Source: Lentzea jiangxiensis (GTDB taxonomy: Bacteria; Actinomycetota; Actinomycetes; Mycobacteriales; Pseudonocardiaceae). From it: a stretch of 64,000 nucleotides of DNA. The stretch spans positions 1 to 64,000 of the forward strand of contig NZ_FNIX01000016.1 in the NCBI RefSeq assembly GCF_900104175.1, given 5' to 3'. Position 1 is the stretch's first letter, and each line of letters starts with the position of its first letter. The position numbers were made by a program, and so were the translations under genes. A model generated the notes under the pieces. It had not been told where the DNA came from. It did no database searches and was given only the letters and a program-made list of their open reading frames with translations. Shown in pieces: positions 17,142-24,519 of the stretch.

Positions 17142-17275
17142 GACCAAGATCGACGGCACACTTTAGTCTCAGAAAACGACGGCAAGCGTCGAGAAGCGAC
17201 TGTCCATAGTGCTCAGTTCAAGACCACATCCGTGCAGGTAGCGAGCACTGTCGGCGAAGATCAGCGAACAACGCC
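17142..17275. repeat. Element right-end repeat, copy b
   Basis: This is similar to 14286-14418 through most of its length, including the shared block around CGTCGAGAAGCGACTGTCCA. It lies immediately before att copy 3 and supports the placement of the element 2 right boundary. Confidence 0.75.
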
Positions 17276-17295
17276 GATCGACTTCCGGAAATTTT

Positions 17296-17360
17296 CAGGT
17301 TTCAGGGTTCGAGGCCCTGGCGGCCCACCAAACCCCAGGTCACAGACCTGGAGGTTTCAC
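17296..17360 (+). repeat. att copy 3 (diverged)
   Basis: This is a diverged copy of the tRNA 3' core: the T-arm has GAGG in place of GAGT, acceptor GCGGCCC and CCA are retained, and the terminator stem has several changes. It marks the right end of element 2. The divergence suggests that it is the oldest integration scar here. Confidence 0.75.
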
Positions 17361-17517
17361 TTGGAAGTTCCACCCGATCCGAGCCTGGCGTCGTTCCCGG
17401 TTTCCGACATGCGCCAGCACGGTCACCCCAGGTCGGCTGCGTACGGTGTCTGACTGCCGCGATGGCTACGTCGCCTTGCCACCGTTCAACATGGCGGTGC
17501 TTCGTAGGATCCGGCTC

Positions 17518-17949
17518 ATGACCGCAAGCGACCGCCCTGGACTCGTGTCGCCAGCCGAGTGCACGGACGTCTGGAGCGTCCTCGATCAGGTTCGGCTGAG
17601 GCCGGGCATGTGGATCCGCGGACGCCAGCTCCGCGACCTGGAAACCATCCTCTTGGGCTACGGCGTTGCGCTCGAAGTTCATGGCGTCAACGAATCGTTT
17701 CACCTCAACCCCGGCGGTCCGTTCGGCGAATGGCTCCACGCCCGGTTCGGTTGGAGCATGTCATGCGGGTGGGCTCAAGCCATCACCGAGAACGCCGGCA
17801 CGGAAGACCCACTCGTCCTGTTCTTCGACCTCGTGGACGAGTACCGGACGGATGGTCACACCAGCCGCCAGACTGGAACTGCCGGTCGGGCCGGGGTACC
17901 GGAGGAAATCGGCGCAGGCCAGAAGAACCAAGATCATGATTGGCTTTGA
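17518..17949 (+). CDS. Hypothetical protein
   Basis: This 143-residue protein starts at the ATG at 17518. It has the segment VWSVLDQVRLRPGMWIRGRQ followed by DLETILLGYGVALEVHGV. Similar short proteins occur in actinomycete genomes next to accessory regions, but I cannot assign a function. The C-terminus after about residue 110 is rich in polar and basic residues and may have been shifted by a late frame change. The upstream 17411-17484 matches the tail of the repeated module. Confidence 0.5.
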   Translation: MTASDRPGLVSPAECTDVWSVLDQVRLRPGMWIRGRQLRDLETILLGYGVALEVHGVNESFHLNPGGPFGEWLHARFGWSMSCGWAQAITENAGTEDPLVLFFDLVDEYRTDGHTSRQTGTAGRAGVPEEIGAGQKNQDHDWL

Positions 17950-17998
17950 CCTGACGCGACGTCGATAGACGTCGAGCGCTTCGGAAGATCACTGATAC

Positions 17999-18228
17999 GC
18001 CGCAGCCACCGAACTGGCCTCCTTCGAGGAAGGCGCGGTGGGCGCGATCAGCAGGTACTGGATCTCGTGGACGAGGTGACGCGGCGAGACGAGCAGCGCG
18101 ACGGTCAGGCGGACTACAGCGCTTTGCGGATCGGGGGCTTCAACTCCGACAAGGTGCTGCCCCCGTTGCTCGCATGGATCGACCAGGTCCTACCGAACGA
18201 GGAACGGCATCCCGACGTGCAAATGTGA
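17999..18228 (+). pseudogene. Frameshifted 3' fragment of an unidentified gene
   Basis: Two protein-like stretches occur in different frames: ATELASFEEGAVGAIS (about 18007-18054), then DLVDEVTRRDEQ through GGFNSDKVLPPLLAWIDQ to a TGA at 18226-18228. Together they look like the C-terminus of one protein broken by an indel near 18055. There is no start codon or N-terminal half nearby. It is probably an older chromosomal or element gene disrupted during the rearrangements to its left. Confidence 0.5.
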
Positions 18229-18251
18229 AGACGGCCGAACGGCCTGCTTCT

Positions 18252-18295
18252 GAAGTGACAGTCCACAGTGCTCGGTACACGACCGCATCTGTGCG
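18252..18295. repeat. Partial third copy of the element right-end repeat
   Basis: The stretch around ACAGTCCACAGTGCTC and GACCGCATCTG matches the right-end repeats at 14286 and 17142. It lies about 80 bases upstream of the gene at 18378 and suggests that an older element once ended here, adjacent to the tRNA-like locus. Confidence 0.5.
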
Positions 18296-18377
18296 ACGAG
18301 TGAACCCGTTGGTGAAATCGCGTGCGAGCGCGGGTGTGCGCCAAGTACGGTGCGCTGGACCAAAAGGGGGGTGCGGC

Positions 18378-19109
18378 ATGACGAAGCTGAACCAGATCAT
18401 CGCGGTGGAGAAGAGTGTCAAAGGGGGCACGCTTCGGGACCTCACCGACGCGCACCACGGGCTGCAGAAGCCCGCGTTGCTGGCCGGTATCTCCCGGACG
18501 TACCAGCCGAAGGACGAGGACGGCGAGGTGTTGCCGCCGGAGTCCACCCGCGTGCAGGTGAAGGCCGAGGACGTGCTGCGCAAGACCGCGGCCGTGATGA
18601 CCCGGCTCTTCGACGTCACGGCGACCAAGGACTGGGCCAACTGCGTTGCGAAGGCCGACGTGGTGGTCGACGGGCGGACGTTGCTGCGTGACGTGCCCGT
18701 GTCGTACCTGCTGTTCCTCGAAAAGCAGCTGACGGACCTGCACACGTTCGTGAAGAAGCTGCCCTTGCTCGACGCGGCGGAGGACTGGAGCTTCGACGAG
18801 TCCGCCGATTACTGGCGCACCGAGCAGGTTCGGACGATCCGCACCAAGAAGGTGCCGCGCAACCACGTCAAGGCCGAGGCGACGGAGAAGCACCCGGCGC
18901 AGGTCGAGGTGTACTACGAGGACATCCCGGTGGGGTACTGGACCACGGTGAAGTTCTCGGGTGCGCTGCCGGCCCGGCGGGTCAACGAGCTCGTCGACCG
19001 GGTGGAGAAGCTGCAGCACGCGGTGAAGTTCGCCCGGGAGGAAGCCAACAGCCTCGAAATCACCGACCAGCGCGTCGGTGACGTGGTCTTCGACTACCTG
19101 TTCCGGTAG
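18378..19109 (+). CDS. Conserved actinobacterial protein of unknown function (DUF7873-like) beside permuted tRNA-like genes
   Basis: This 243-residue, fully soluble, charged protein has no signal or membrane segment. Recognisable conserved stretches are ADVVVDGRTLLRDVPVSYLL, EKQLTDLHTFVKKLP and KHPAQVEVYYEDIPVGYW. From memory it matches a widespread actinobacterial family now grouped as DUF7873; the function is not established to my knowledge. A purine-rich binding site (AAAAGGGGGG) precedes the ATG. Its stop is followed, on the same strand and without a promoter-like gap, by two hairpins and then two tRNA-like genes in permuted order. A role in processing, binding or charging those RNAs is my inference from position only. 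Confidence 0.75.
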   Translation: MTKLNQIIAVEKSVKGGTLRDLTDAHHGLQKPALLAGISRTYQPKDEDGEVLPPESTRVQVKAEDVLRKTAAVMTRLFDVTATKDWANCVAKADVVVDGRTLLRDVPVSYLLFLEKQLTDLHTFVKKLPLLDAAEDWSFDESADYWRTEQVRTIRTKKVPRNHVKAEATEKHPAQVEVYYEDIPVGYWTTVKFSGALPARRVNELVDRVEKLQHAVKFAREEANSLEITDQRVGDVVFDYLFR

Positions 19110-19121
19110 CGTCCACAGACT

Positions 19122-19164
19122 CCCCCGCTGGAGCGCGGGGGTGCGCTCCCCCCACGTGGGAGCG
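19122..19164 (+). other. Two adjacent hairpins after the DUF7873-like gene
   Basis: Stem 1 pairs CCCCCGC (19122-19128) with GCGGGGG (19135-19141). Stem 2 pairs CGCTCCC (19144-19150) with GGGAGCG (19158-19164). Neither is followed by a T-run. They could end the mRNA, set off RNase processing, or form part of the leader of the first tRNA-like transcript. Confidence 0.6.
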
Positions 19165-19165
19165 T

Positions 19166-19311
19166 GAAAGCTGAAACTGAACGTCAGCCTGAACCACTCG
19201 GTGAAAAGTGGGGGTTCGAATCCCTCTCCCGGCACTTGCAGGCCGGGGTGGCCCAATCGGCAGAGGCAAGCCGGGATCAAGCTCAGACTCTCGCTCCAGG
19301 TTCAGCATTTC
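19166..19311 (+). tRNA. Circularly permuted tRNA-like gene A (3' half before 5' half)
   Basis: The order is T-arm (GGGGG 19210-19214, TTCGAAT, CCCTC 19222-19226), 3' acceptor strand TCCCGGC (19227-19233), discriminator A, a 7-base linker, then 5' acceptor strand GCCGGGG (19242-19248), TG, and D-arm (GCC 19251-19253 with GGC 19265-19267). The acceptor strands pair over 7 bp with one G-U. A split anticodon stem pairs 19270-19275 with 19197-19202. Outer helices join 19189-19195 to 19299-19305, or alternatively 19166-19175 to 19301-19311. Joining the halves gives about 77 nt. The loop bases ATCAA (19276-19280) would place UCA as anticodon, but position 33 would be A, not U; CAA (Leu) is an alternative. 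Confidence 0.7.
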
Positions 19312-19331
19312 CGCCGAACGCCAGATCGCCC

Positions 19332-19437
19332 GAGCACGGACAAGACTCGCCGAGGTGCAGGTTCGAATCCTGCTGGCCGCTCTCGTGCGGCCGTAGCTCA
19401 ACGGAAGAGCGCGGCGACCTAAGGACTGATCCGGCTC
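19332..19437 (+). tRNA. Circularly permuted tRNA-like gene B (3' half before 5' half)
   Basis: The order is anticodon 3' strand TCGCCG (19347-19352), variable AGGT, T-arm (GCAGG 19357-19361, TTCGAAT, CCTGC 19369-19373), 3' acceptor TGGCCGC (19374-19380), a short linker, 5' acceptor GCGGCCG (19387-19393), TA, and D-arm GCTC/GAGC (19396-19410). The anticodon 5' strand CGGCGA follows (19412-19417). Acceptor strands pair over 7 bp with one G-U. The leader GAGC-A-CGGA (19332-19340) pairs with the trailer TCCGGCTC (19430-19437), leaving one bulged A. Loop bases CCTAA (19418-19422) would give CUA as anticodon, with C instead of U at 33. The anticodon is unresolved; the permutation is clear. Confidence 0.72.
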
Positions 19438-19474
19438 TTAAAAGTCGCTGGTGTGCGCAAATGGGCGGCAACCC

Positions 19475-19505
19475 GGGGCCCTGGACTGGACATGTCCGGG
19501 GCCCC
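19475..19505 (+). terminator. Hairpin ending the permuted tRNA-like locus
   Basis: A 12-bp stem (GGGGCCCTGGAC 19475-19486 with GTCCGGGGCCCC 19494-19505, one G-U) encloses a 7-base loop. There is no long T-run, as is common in high-GC actinobacteria. It separates the rightward locus from the convergent MFS gene. A weaker hairpin at 19532-19555 may serve the MFS gene from the other side. Confidence 0.7.
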
Positions 19506-19568
19506 ACCTGCCTTTCCCGGCTCAGCAAGAAGCCCCGGACCAGCAGATCCGGGCCTCGAGGTGGTGTC

Positions 19569-21011
19569 TCAGTGACCGGCGTGGCCGGAGTCGCTCGTCT
19601 TGCTCGGCAGGAGCGCGGCGACGACGATGGTGACCACCGCCAGGGCGGTCGCGACCACGAACGCCAGGCGCATGCCGCTCAGCTGTGCCGCGGACTCGGT
19701 GGCGCCTTCGGTGACCAGCTGACCCGCTCGGGCGGACATCACGGTCACCACCAGGGCGGTGCCCATCGCCGCGGCCACCTGCTGCAGCGTGCCCAGGATC
19801 GAGCTGCCGTGCGGGTACAGGTTCGGCGGGAGGGCGCCCATGCCCAGGGTGAAGATCGGGGTGAACATGGCCGCGAGGCTCACCATCAGCAGGGCGTGCA
19901 GGCCCAGGACCTGCCAGTACGGCATGGTCATGGAGATCTGGGTGAAGCCCGCGAGGGAAGCGACCAGGCCGATGGAGCCCGGCAGGACCAGCGGGCGGCT
20001 GCCGAAGCGGTCGTAGAGCTTGCCGACGGTGGGGCCGAGCAGGCCCATGGCGAGGCCGCCGGGCATGAGCAGGAGGCCGGTCTGCAGCGGGGTGAGCGCC
20101 CGGATGTTCTGCAGGAAGAGGGGCAGCAGCATCATCGAGCCCATCATCGCCAGGAACGCGACGCACATCAGGGCCAGGGAGAGGCCGTAGGTGCGGTGGC
20201 CGAGGGTGCGGAGGTCCATCAACGGGGCGCCGGTGCGCTGCAGCCTGAGCTGGCGGACCACGAAGAACGTGACGGTGGCCGCGCCGGCGAGGACGATGCC
20301 GAGGGTGGGGCCGAGGTGGGCGTCGCGTTCGCCGAAGAGGCTCAGGCCGTAGACCAGGCCGCCGAAGCCGAGGGCGGCCATGACCGCGCTCAGCCAGTCC
20401 AGCGAGCTGACCTCGGGCTCACCGATGTTCTTGAGCTGCCGCAGGCCGAAGTAGGTCACCGCGCCGGCGATCGGGAGGACCGCCACGAACAGCAGGCGCC
20501 ACGAACCCAGCTGCAGGATCAGGCCGGAGATGGCCGGGCCGAGGGCCGGCGCCACGGAGATCGCCAGCGTCACGCTGCCCATGACCCGGCCGCGGTCCCG
20601 TTCGGGTACGACGGTCATCAGCGTCGTCATCAGCAGCGGCAACATCACGGCGGTGCCCGCTGCCTGCACGACGCGGCCGAGGAGCAGGACCGGGAGCGAC
20701 GGCGCGACGGCGGAGATCGCGGTTCCGGCGATGAAGACGCCCATCGCGATCGCGTAGCTCTGGCGGGTGGTGACGCGCTGCATGAACCAGCCGGTCACCG
20801 GGATGACGGCGGCCATGGTGAGCATGAACGCGGTCGACACCCACTGGGCGGCCTGTTCGGTGACGTGCATCGACTCCATGAGGCGCGGGATCGCGTTGAT
20901 CATCAGCGTCTCGTTGAGGATCACGACGAACGTGGCCAGCACCAGCAGGCGCACGACCAGGGGTGTCCCGCCCGCTTTCGCGGCCGGTCGGTCTTGGATC
21001 GCAGCAGTCAT
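19569..21011 (-). CDS. DHA2-family MFS multidrug exporter
   Basis: This protein has about 480 residues and 14 predicted membrane segments, typical of the EmrB/QacA drug:proton antiporter group. Motif C-like SVAPALGPAISG is visible after the fourth segment, and the first segment contains LNETLMINAIPRLM. It would export hydrophobic drugs or an endogenous metabolite. I prefer the ATG at 21011, which has GAGGG 8 bases upstream; an in-frame start at 21026 exists. No regulator gene is adjacent. The upstream 21012-21241 contains GATCAGGT-type repeats in both orientations (around 21096, 21152 and 21170) that could be an operator. Confidence 0.88.
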   Translation of the reverse strand: MTAAIQDRPAAKAGGTPLVVRLLVLATFVVILNETLMINAIPRLMESMHVTEQAAQWVSTAFMLTMAAVIPVTGWFMQRVTTRQSYAIAMGVFIAGTAISAVAPSLPVLLLGRVVQAAGTAVMLPLLMTTLMTVVPERDRGRVMGSVTLAISVAPALGPAISGLILQLGSWRLLFVAVLPIAGAVTYFGLRQLKNIGEPEVSSLDWLSAVMAALGFGGLVYGLSLFGERDAHLGPTLGIVLAGAATVTFFVVRQLRLQRTGAPLMDLRTLGHRTYGLSLALMCVAFLAMMGSMMLLPLFLQNIRALTPLQTGLLLMPGGLAMGLLGPTVGKLYDRFGSRPLVLPGSIGLVASLAGFTQISMTMPYWQVLGLHALLMVSLAAMFTPIFTLGMGALPPNLYPHGSSILGTLQQVAAAMGTALVVTVMSARAGQLVTEGATESAAQLSGMRLAFVVATALAVVTIVVAALLPSKTSDSGHAGH

Positions 21012-21241
21012 GTCAGGGACCCTCACTAGGTTTCTGGCAGTCGCGTCGCGGCCAAGGCCGCCGGCGTCACCCGTGACACCGGTGGAGACCGGCAGATCAG
21101 GTGGAACTCATCGATGAGCCCGAGTGTTCCTCATCTCCGCGGCGGTCTCACCTGATTTCCGCTCCCGGCGGATCAGGTTCTTGCCCGTCTACCGGCACGT
21201 CGAACAGCAAGAGCGGGAATCGACACGGATCCGACCGGCCT

Positions 21242-21982
21242 TCAAGAAGTGACCGCTATCACGACGTTGCCGCGCTTGTGACCGGCATCGATGTAACGGT
21301 GTGCTGCGGCGATGTCACTCAGTGGATATGTGCGGTCGATGACGACGCGCAGTTCGCCGGACTCGAGCAGCGCGCTGATGAACCGCAGGGCCGCCCGTTT
21401 GTCCACGAACATGCCGGCGACGACGCGCTTGCCGAGGAACGCCGTCCCCAGCGCCCAGAGGTTGTTCGCCAGACCGGTGGTGTGGTCACCGTGTCGAACA
21501 CGACGTCATAGGTGCCAGGTCAACGGTGAAGTCGCGCTCCGTGTAGCCGACCACCTCGTCGGCGCCCAGGGACCTCACCATCTCGACGTTCGACGGGCCG
21601 CAGACGGCGGTGACCACGGCACCGAGATGCTTGGCCACTGGACGGCGTGGGTGCCGATGCTCCCGGAGGCGCCGTTGACCAGCACCCGCTGCCCCGGCCG
21701 GACACCGGCCTTGTCGCGCAGGAAGAACAACGCCGTCGTGGCGCCGTCCGCGGCTGCGGCGGCTTCGGCGAAGGTCTCGCTCTCCGGCTTCCGGCACAAC
21801 GAGCCCTCGGCGGGGAGGCGGACGTACTCGGCATGGCCGCCCACCGAGAAGCCGGTGAACCCGAAGACCCGGTCGCCCGGGGCGGAACCGCGTCACACCG
21901 GAACCGGCTTCTCCACCACCTGGACGACGTCGGGCGGACCGAAGCTCGTGTGCACGGCGGCTCTCGTGCGACGACGGTAGGG
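21242..21982 (-). pseudogene. Broken zinc-type alcohol dehydrogenase/quinone oxidoreductase (MDR family)
   Basis: MDR-family pieces occur in order but in different frames: AAVHTSFGPPDVVQVVEKPV, then GGHAEYVRLPAEGSLC and VLVNGASGSIGTHAVQ, then AVCGPSNVEMVRSLGADEVV, then a C-terminus ending VIDRTYPLSDIAAAHRYIDA. There are frame changes near 21500 and 21640, and about 50 residues are missing between the first two pieces near 21885. No start codon is clear. NAD(P)-binding residues survive but the gene cannot give a full-length enzyme. Confidence 0.8.
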
Positions 21983-22124
21983 ACGGCCGGATCCGTTGCG
22001 GAGCAACGGATCCGGGAATCAGGGAGAAAGCGGGGTGCCACCTGGGGGTCGGACCACGGGCCGATGGCCACCTCGGACCGCGGGCCGATCCGCCGGACGC
22101 GCGGCGGTGACAACGTCGTCCGGC

Positions 22125-22820
22125 ATGAGGTTTCCGAACGGGTGGGTCGGTGGCACGGCACTGGTCGCCGGCCCGGTGTTGCTGGTGGCGGGAACGCTGT
22201 TGCGCTCCCCGTTCCACTTCTTCTTCCCCGACCAGTTGCGCGCGGTGGCCGAGCACCCGGCGTTGGTGCGCGCGGCCTACACGGCCTTCCTGGCGGGCAC
22301 CGTGGTCCTGTGGGCCGCGGTCGCCTGGCTCGCGCACAGGATCGCGGAGCGCAGACCGGGGTGGGCGGTCTGGGGTGGCGTCCTCGTGACGGTAGGGCTG
22401 TTCGGGCGGACGTTCCACGCGGGCGTCGACCAGGCCGCGTTCAACGCTACGGAGCACCTCGGGGTCGACCGGGCGACGGACCTGGTCGCCCAGGGGTACG
22501 GGGAGCTGCACCTGTTCAGCTACCTGAGCTTCACGATCATGTCCGGCTGGTTCGTGCTGGCGGTCGGGGCTCACCGCGCCGACGTGCTCGGCGTGGTCAG
22601 GGCGGTCGCGCTGGCGTCGACGGGACTGCTGCCGCTCGGCGTGCTGAAGGGGACCGACGTCCTGTCGGTCATCGGGACGATCGGGCTGTGCGTCGCACTG
22701 GTGCCGCTGGGGATCAGGACGATCCGCGAGCAACCGCGCCTCACGATGAGGAACGTGCTGACGGCTGTCCCGGTGGCTGTGGGGCTAGGACTCCTCGCCG
22801 TCCTGAGCACGCTGGGATGA
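22125..22820 (+). CDS. Integral membrane protein
   Basis: This 231-residue protein has about six hydrophobic segments spread over its length (for example LVAGPVLLVAGTLLRSP and AAYTAFLAGTVVLWAAVAWL). I do not recognise a catalytic motif; the HAGVD segment between helices 3 and 4 is polar. The start at 22125 follows a short low-information leader. Its 3' end overlaps the convergent membrane protein gene by 36 bases. The function is unknown; it could be a small transporter-like or sensory membrane protein. Confidence 0.65.
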   Translation: MRFPNGWVGGTALVAGPVLLVAGTLLRSPFHFFFPDQLRAVAEHPALVRAAYTAFLAGTVVLWAAVAWLAHRIAERRPGWAVWGGVLVTVGLFGRTFHAGVDQAAFNATEHLGVDRATDLVAQGYGELHLFSYLSFTIMSGWFVLAVGAHRADVLGVVRAVALASTGLLPLGVLKGTDVLSVIGTIGLCVALVPLGIRTIREQPRLTMRNVLTAVPVAVGLGLLAVLSTLG

Positions 22821-23261
22821 CGCGAACGGCAGCACGAACCACAGGCCGGTGAAGATCGCGAACGCCAGGCCGCCGACCACCAGCGCGGGCCAGCCGCCGA
22901 GGACGATCTCCGCGAGCAGCAGGACGGTGCCGGTCATGGCCAGGGCCAGGAAGGCGAGTCCGACGAGCGCGAACGTGTTGCCCCGGCTGACCACGTCCTC
23001 GCGGCGGCCCTGCCGGAACAGCACGCGGTGCCACGCGGCGGGAGCGGTGAGGAACGCGACGGCCACCGCGGCGCACAGCACCGTGACCAGGTGGGTGATG
23101 CGGATGTGCGAACCGATGGAGACGTACTTCTCGGTGAACGCTATGGAGAGCAGGAAGCCGAACAGGATCTGCACACTGGCCTGCGCCACGCGGAGCTCCT
23201 GCATCAGCTCGTTCACGTTGCGGGCGAGTCTGCGTTGGTCGGACTCCTCAGCTTCGCTCAC
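22785..23261 (-). CDS. DUF6328 family membrane protein
   Basis: This protein has about 158 residues from a GTG at 23261. The N-terminal helix NVNELMQELRVAQASVQILF is followed by four hydrophobic segments and a conserved AAWHRVLFRQGRR loop, matching the DUF6328 family. The role is unknown; the family is widespread in actinobacteria. A longer reading to 23423 lacks a binding site and adds no conserved sequence. It converges on and overlaps the preceding membrane protein gene by 36 bases. Confidence 0.75.
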   Translation of the reverse strand: MSEAEESDQRRLARNVNELMQELRVAQASVQILFGFLLSIAFTEKYVSIGSHIRITHLVTVLCAAVAVAFLTAPAAWHRVLFRQGRREDVVSRGNTFALVGLAFLALAMTGTVLLLAEIVLGGWPALVVGGLAFAIFTGLWFVLPFASSQRAQDGEES

Positions 23262-23477
23262 CCCACGCACGTACCCGGCTTGGAGGGGTTGAAACATCCG
23301 TTCGGACGCAAAATGGCCGGGTGAAGCCGTTCTGACCACGCCGACGACATCGGGGTGTCCACTGTGGACTGACGGCTCACCGAACGGCACGCGCGTCCGT
23401 TGCCGCACCGCGAACACGCGCACACCCGCCCGGCGCTGTCGGCCTCGCGGGGCGGGTGCGCCGTTCCGGACCCCGGA

Positions 23478-24182
23478 CTAGAACTTGTTGATCACGAAGA
23501 AGTCGGTCACGAACGCCACCGGGTCGCCCGCGGTGTTGCGGCCCACCCAGGTCGGGTAGACGCCGTCGCCCCAGCCGGTCGAGAACGCCACGACGTTCAG
23601 CCCGGTCCGGGGGTCGGTCACGGTGGCCGGGCCGCGCCCACCGCCGACCGCGTTCAGGGCGTCGATCAGGGCGCAGTCGCCCGCCTCGTCGTCGCTCGCC
23701 AGCCGGTCGAGCGCCGGGGCGGCGGACAGGTCGAAGAACGCACCGGTGCTCGACTTCACCTCGTAGCCGAACTCCGGCATCACCGGGAGCATCGGCACGT
23801 GCTCACCGGGCAGGACCGCCGGTCGCCACGAGTACGCGGGTTCGTCCCGCACCGTCACCTTCGCCGCCGCGACGCGGTAACCCTGGCGCAGGTCGGGCAC
23901 CCCGTCGCCGTCGAGGTACGACACCAGCGAAACCGACACCGGGTAGCTGCCCGGCTCGACCTCGTCGGTGAACGCCTCCGCGTCCTCCGGCCACAACACG
24001 AACGGGTCCGCCGCCACCAGCCTGCCGGTCGGCAGGGCCAGCTCACCGGCCTGCTGGACGGTGACGACCTGCTGTTCACCGCCGCCGGTGGGCCTGCCCA
24101 CGGGCCCGTCCACGAAGAACCGCTCGAACCCGGACCTGATCAGTGCAACCGCCCCCATGCCGTCGACCACCTCCAGAGGCAT
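23478..24182 (-). CDS. DUF4241 domain protein
   Basis: This 234-residue protein resembles the DUF4241 family: VEPGSYPVSVSLVSY in the middle, VKSSTGAFFDLSAAPAL, then a C-terminal GWGDGVYPTWVGRNTAGDP and VTDFFV. These features are usual in proteins of that family, some of which are encoded near toxin-immunity loci. I chose the ATG at 24182. It is divergent from dus. Biochemical function is unknown. Confidence 0.75.
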   Translation of the reverse strand: MPLEVVDGMGAVALIRSGFERFFVDGPVGRPTGGGEQQVVTVQQAGELALPTGRLVAADPFVLWPEDAEAFTDEVEPGSYPVSVSLVSYLDGDGVPDLRQGYRVAAAKVTVRDEPAYSWRPAVLPGEHVPMLPVMPEFGYEVKSSTGAFFDLSAAPALDRLASDDEAGDCALIDALNAVGGGRGPATVTDPRTGLNVVAFSTGWGDGVYPTWVGRNTAGDPVAFVTDFFVINKF

Positions 24183-24519
24183 GTTGGCAGAAGCCTCCGA
24201 CACCCGATCGGGGCACCGGGGGTGTTCGCCGTCCGCGGAGACCCCCGCCGCCGCAACGGATCCGCTGCCACGCTGGTCAGCACGGAGATCGGGCTGGTGC
24301 CGGGCGACATCACCCGACAGCAAGTCGACATCGTCGTGACCGCGGCCACCGAGTCGTTGCCCGGCGGCACCGCCTTCCCTGCGATCGCGACGCGGACGAT
24401 CCGGTCGTCGCCCACCGTGGCCACGATCCGGCTGGTGACATCCGACCGGGAGACCCACTACGCGATCGCGGTCACGTTCGGTGAAGATCGCGGCAGGTCA
24501 GTGCCGTAACCTGGAAGGC
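24183..24519. other. Intergenic region with an ambiguous rightward frame
   Basis: The plus strand carries an open frame ending at 24509 with a protein-like stretch (TLVSTEIGLVPGDITRQQVD, then LVTSDRETHYAIAVTFG). It has no clear start or binding site. It may be a small unrecognised gene starting at GTG near 24219, or chance. Promoters for the divergent DUF4241 gene and dus should also lie here. Confidence 0.3.

Larger units (their letters stand above)
14436..17360. mobile_element. Degenerate integrative element remnant, element 2
   Basis: The segment lies between att copies 2 and 3. It starts with a decayed integrase in the same position relative to att as in element 1 and ends with the same right-end repeat. 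Replication and transfer genes are missing. The methyltransferase at 16054 is the only intact-looking gene. The layout suggests tandem accretion of related elements at one tRNA, followed by decay of this one. Confidence 0.7.

Noticed and set aside
19242..19380. Reading 19242-19380 as one normal-order tRNA with an intron (5' part of A with 3' part of B).
   Set aside because: The acceptor strands GCCGGGG and TGGCCGC do not pair, whereas each pairs perfectly with its permuted partner.
19411..19448. A hairpin GCGAC/GTCGC (19414-19418 with 19444-19448) that could be an anticodon arm with loop CTTAAAA after intron removal.
   Set aside because: No T-arm or matching acceptor strand follows it; the 3' half of gene B lies upstream instead. 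It may still form as an alternative fold.
21486..22733. Leftward 415-codon frame.
   Set aside because: Only its last part matches the broken dehydrogenase; the rest is antisense to the membrane protein gene.
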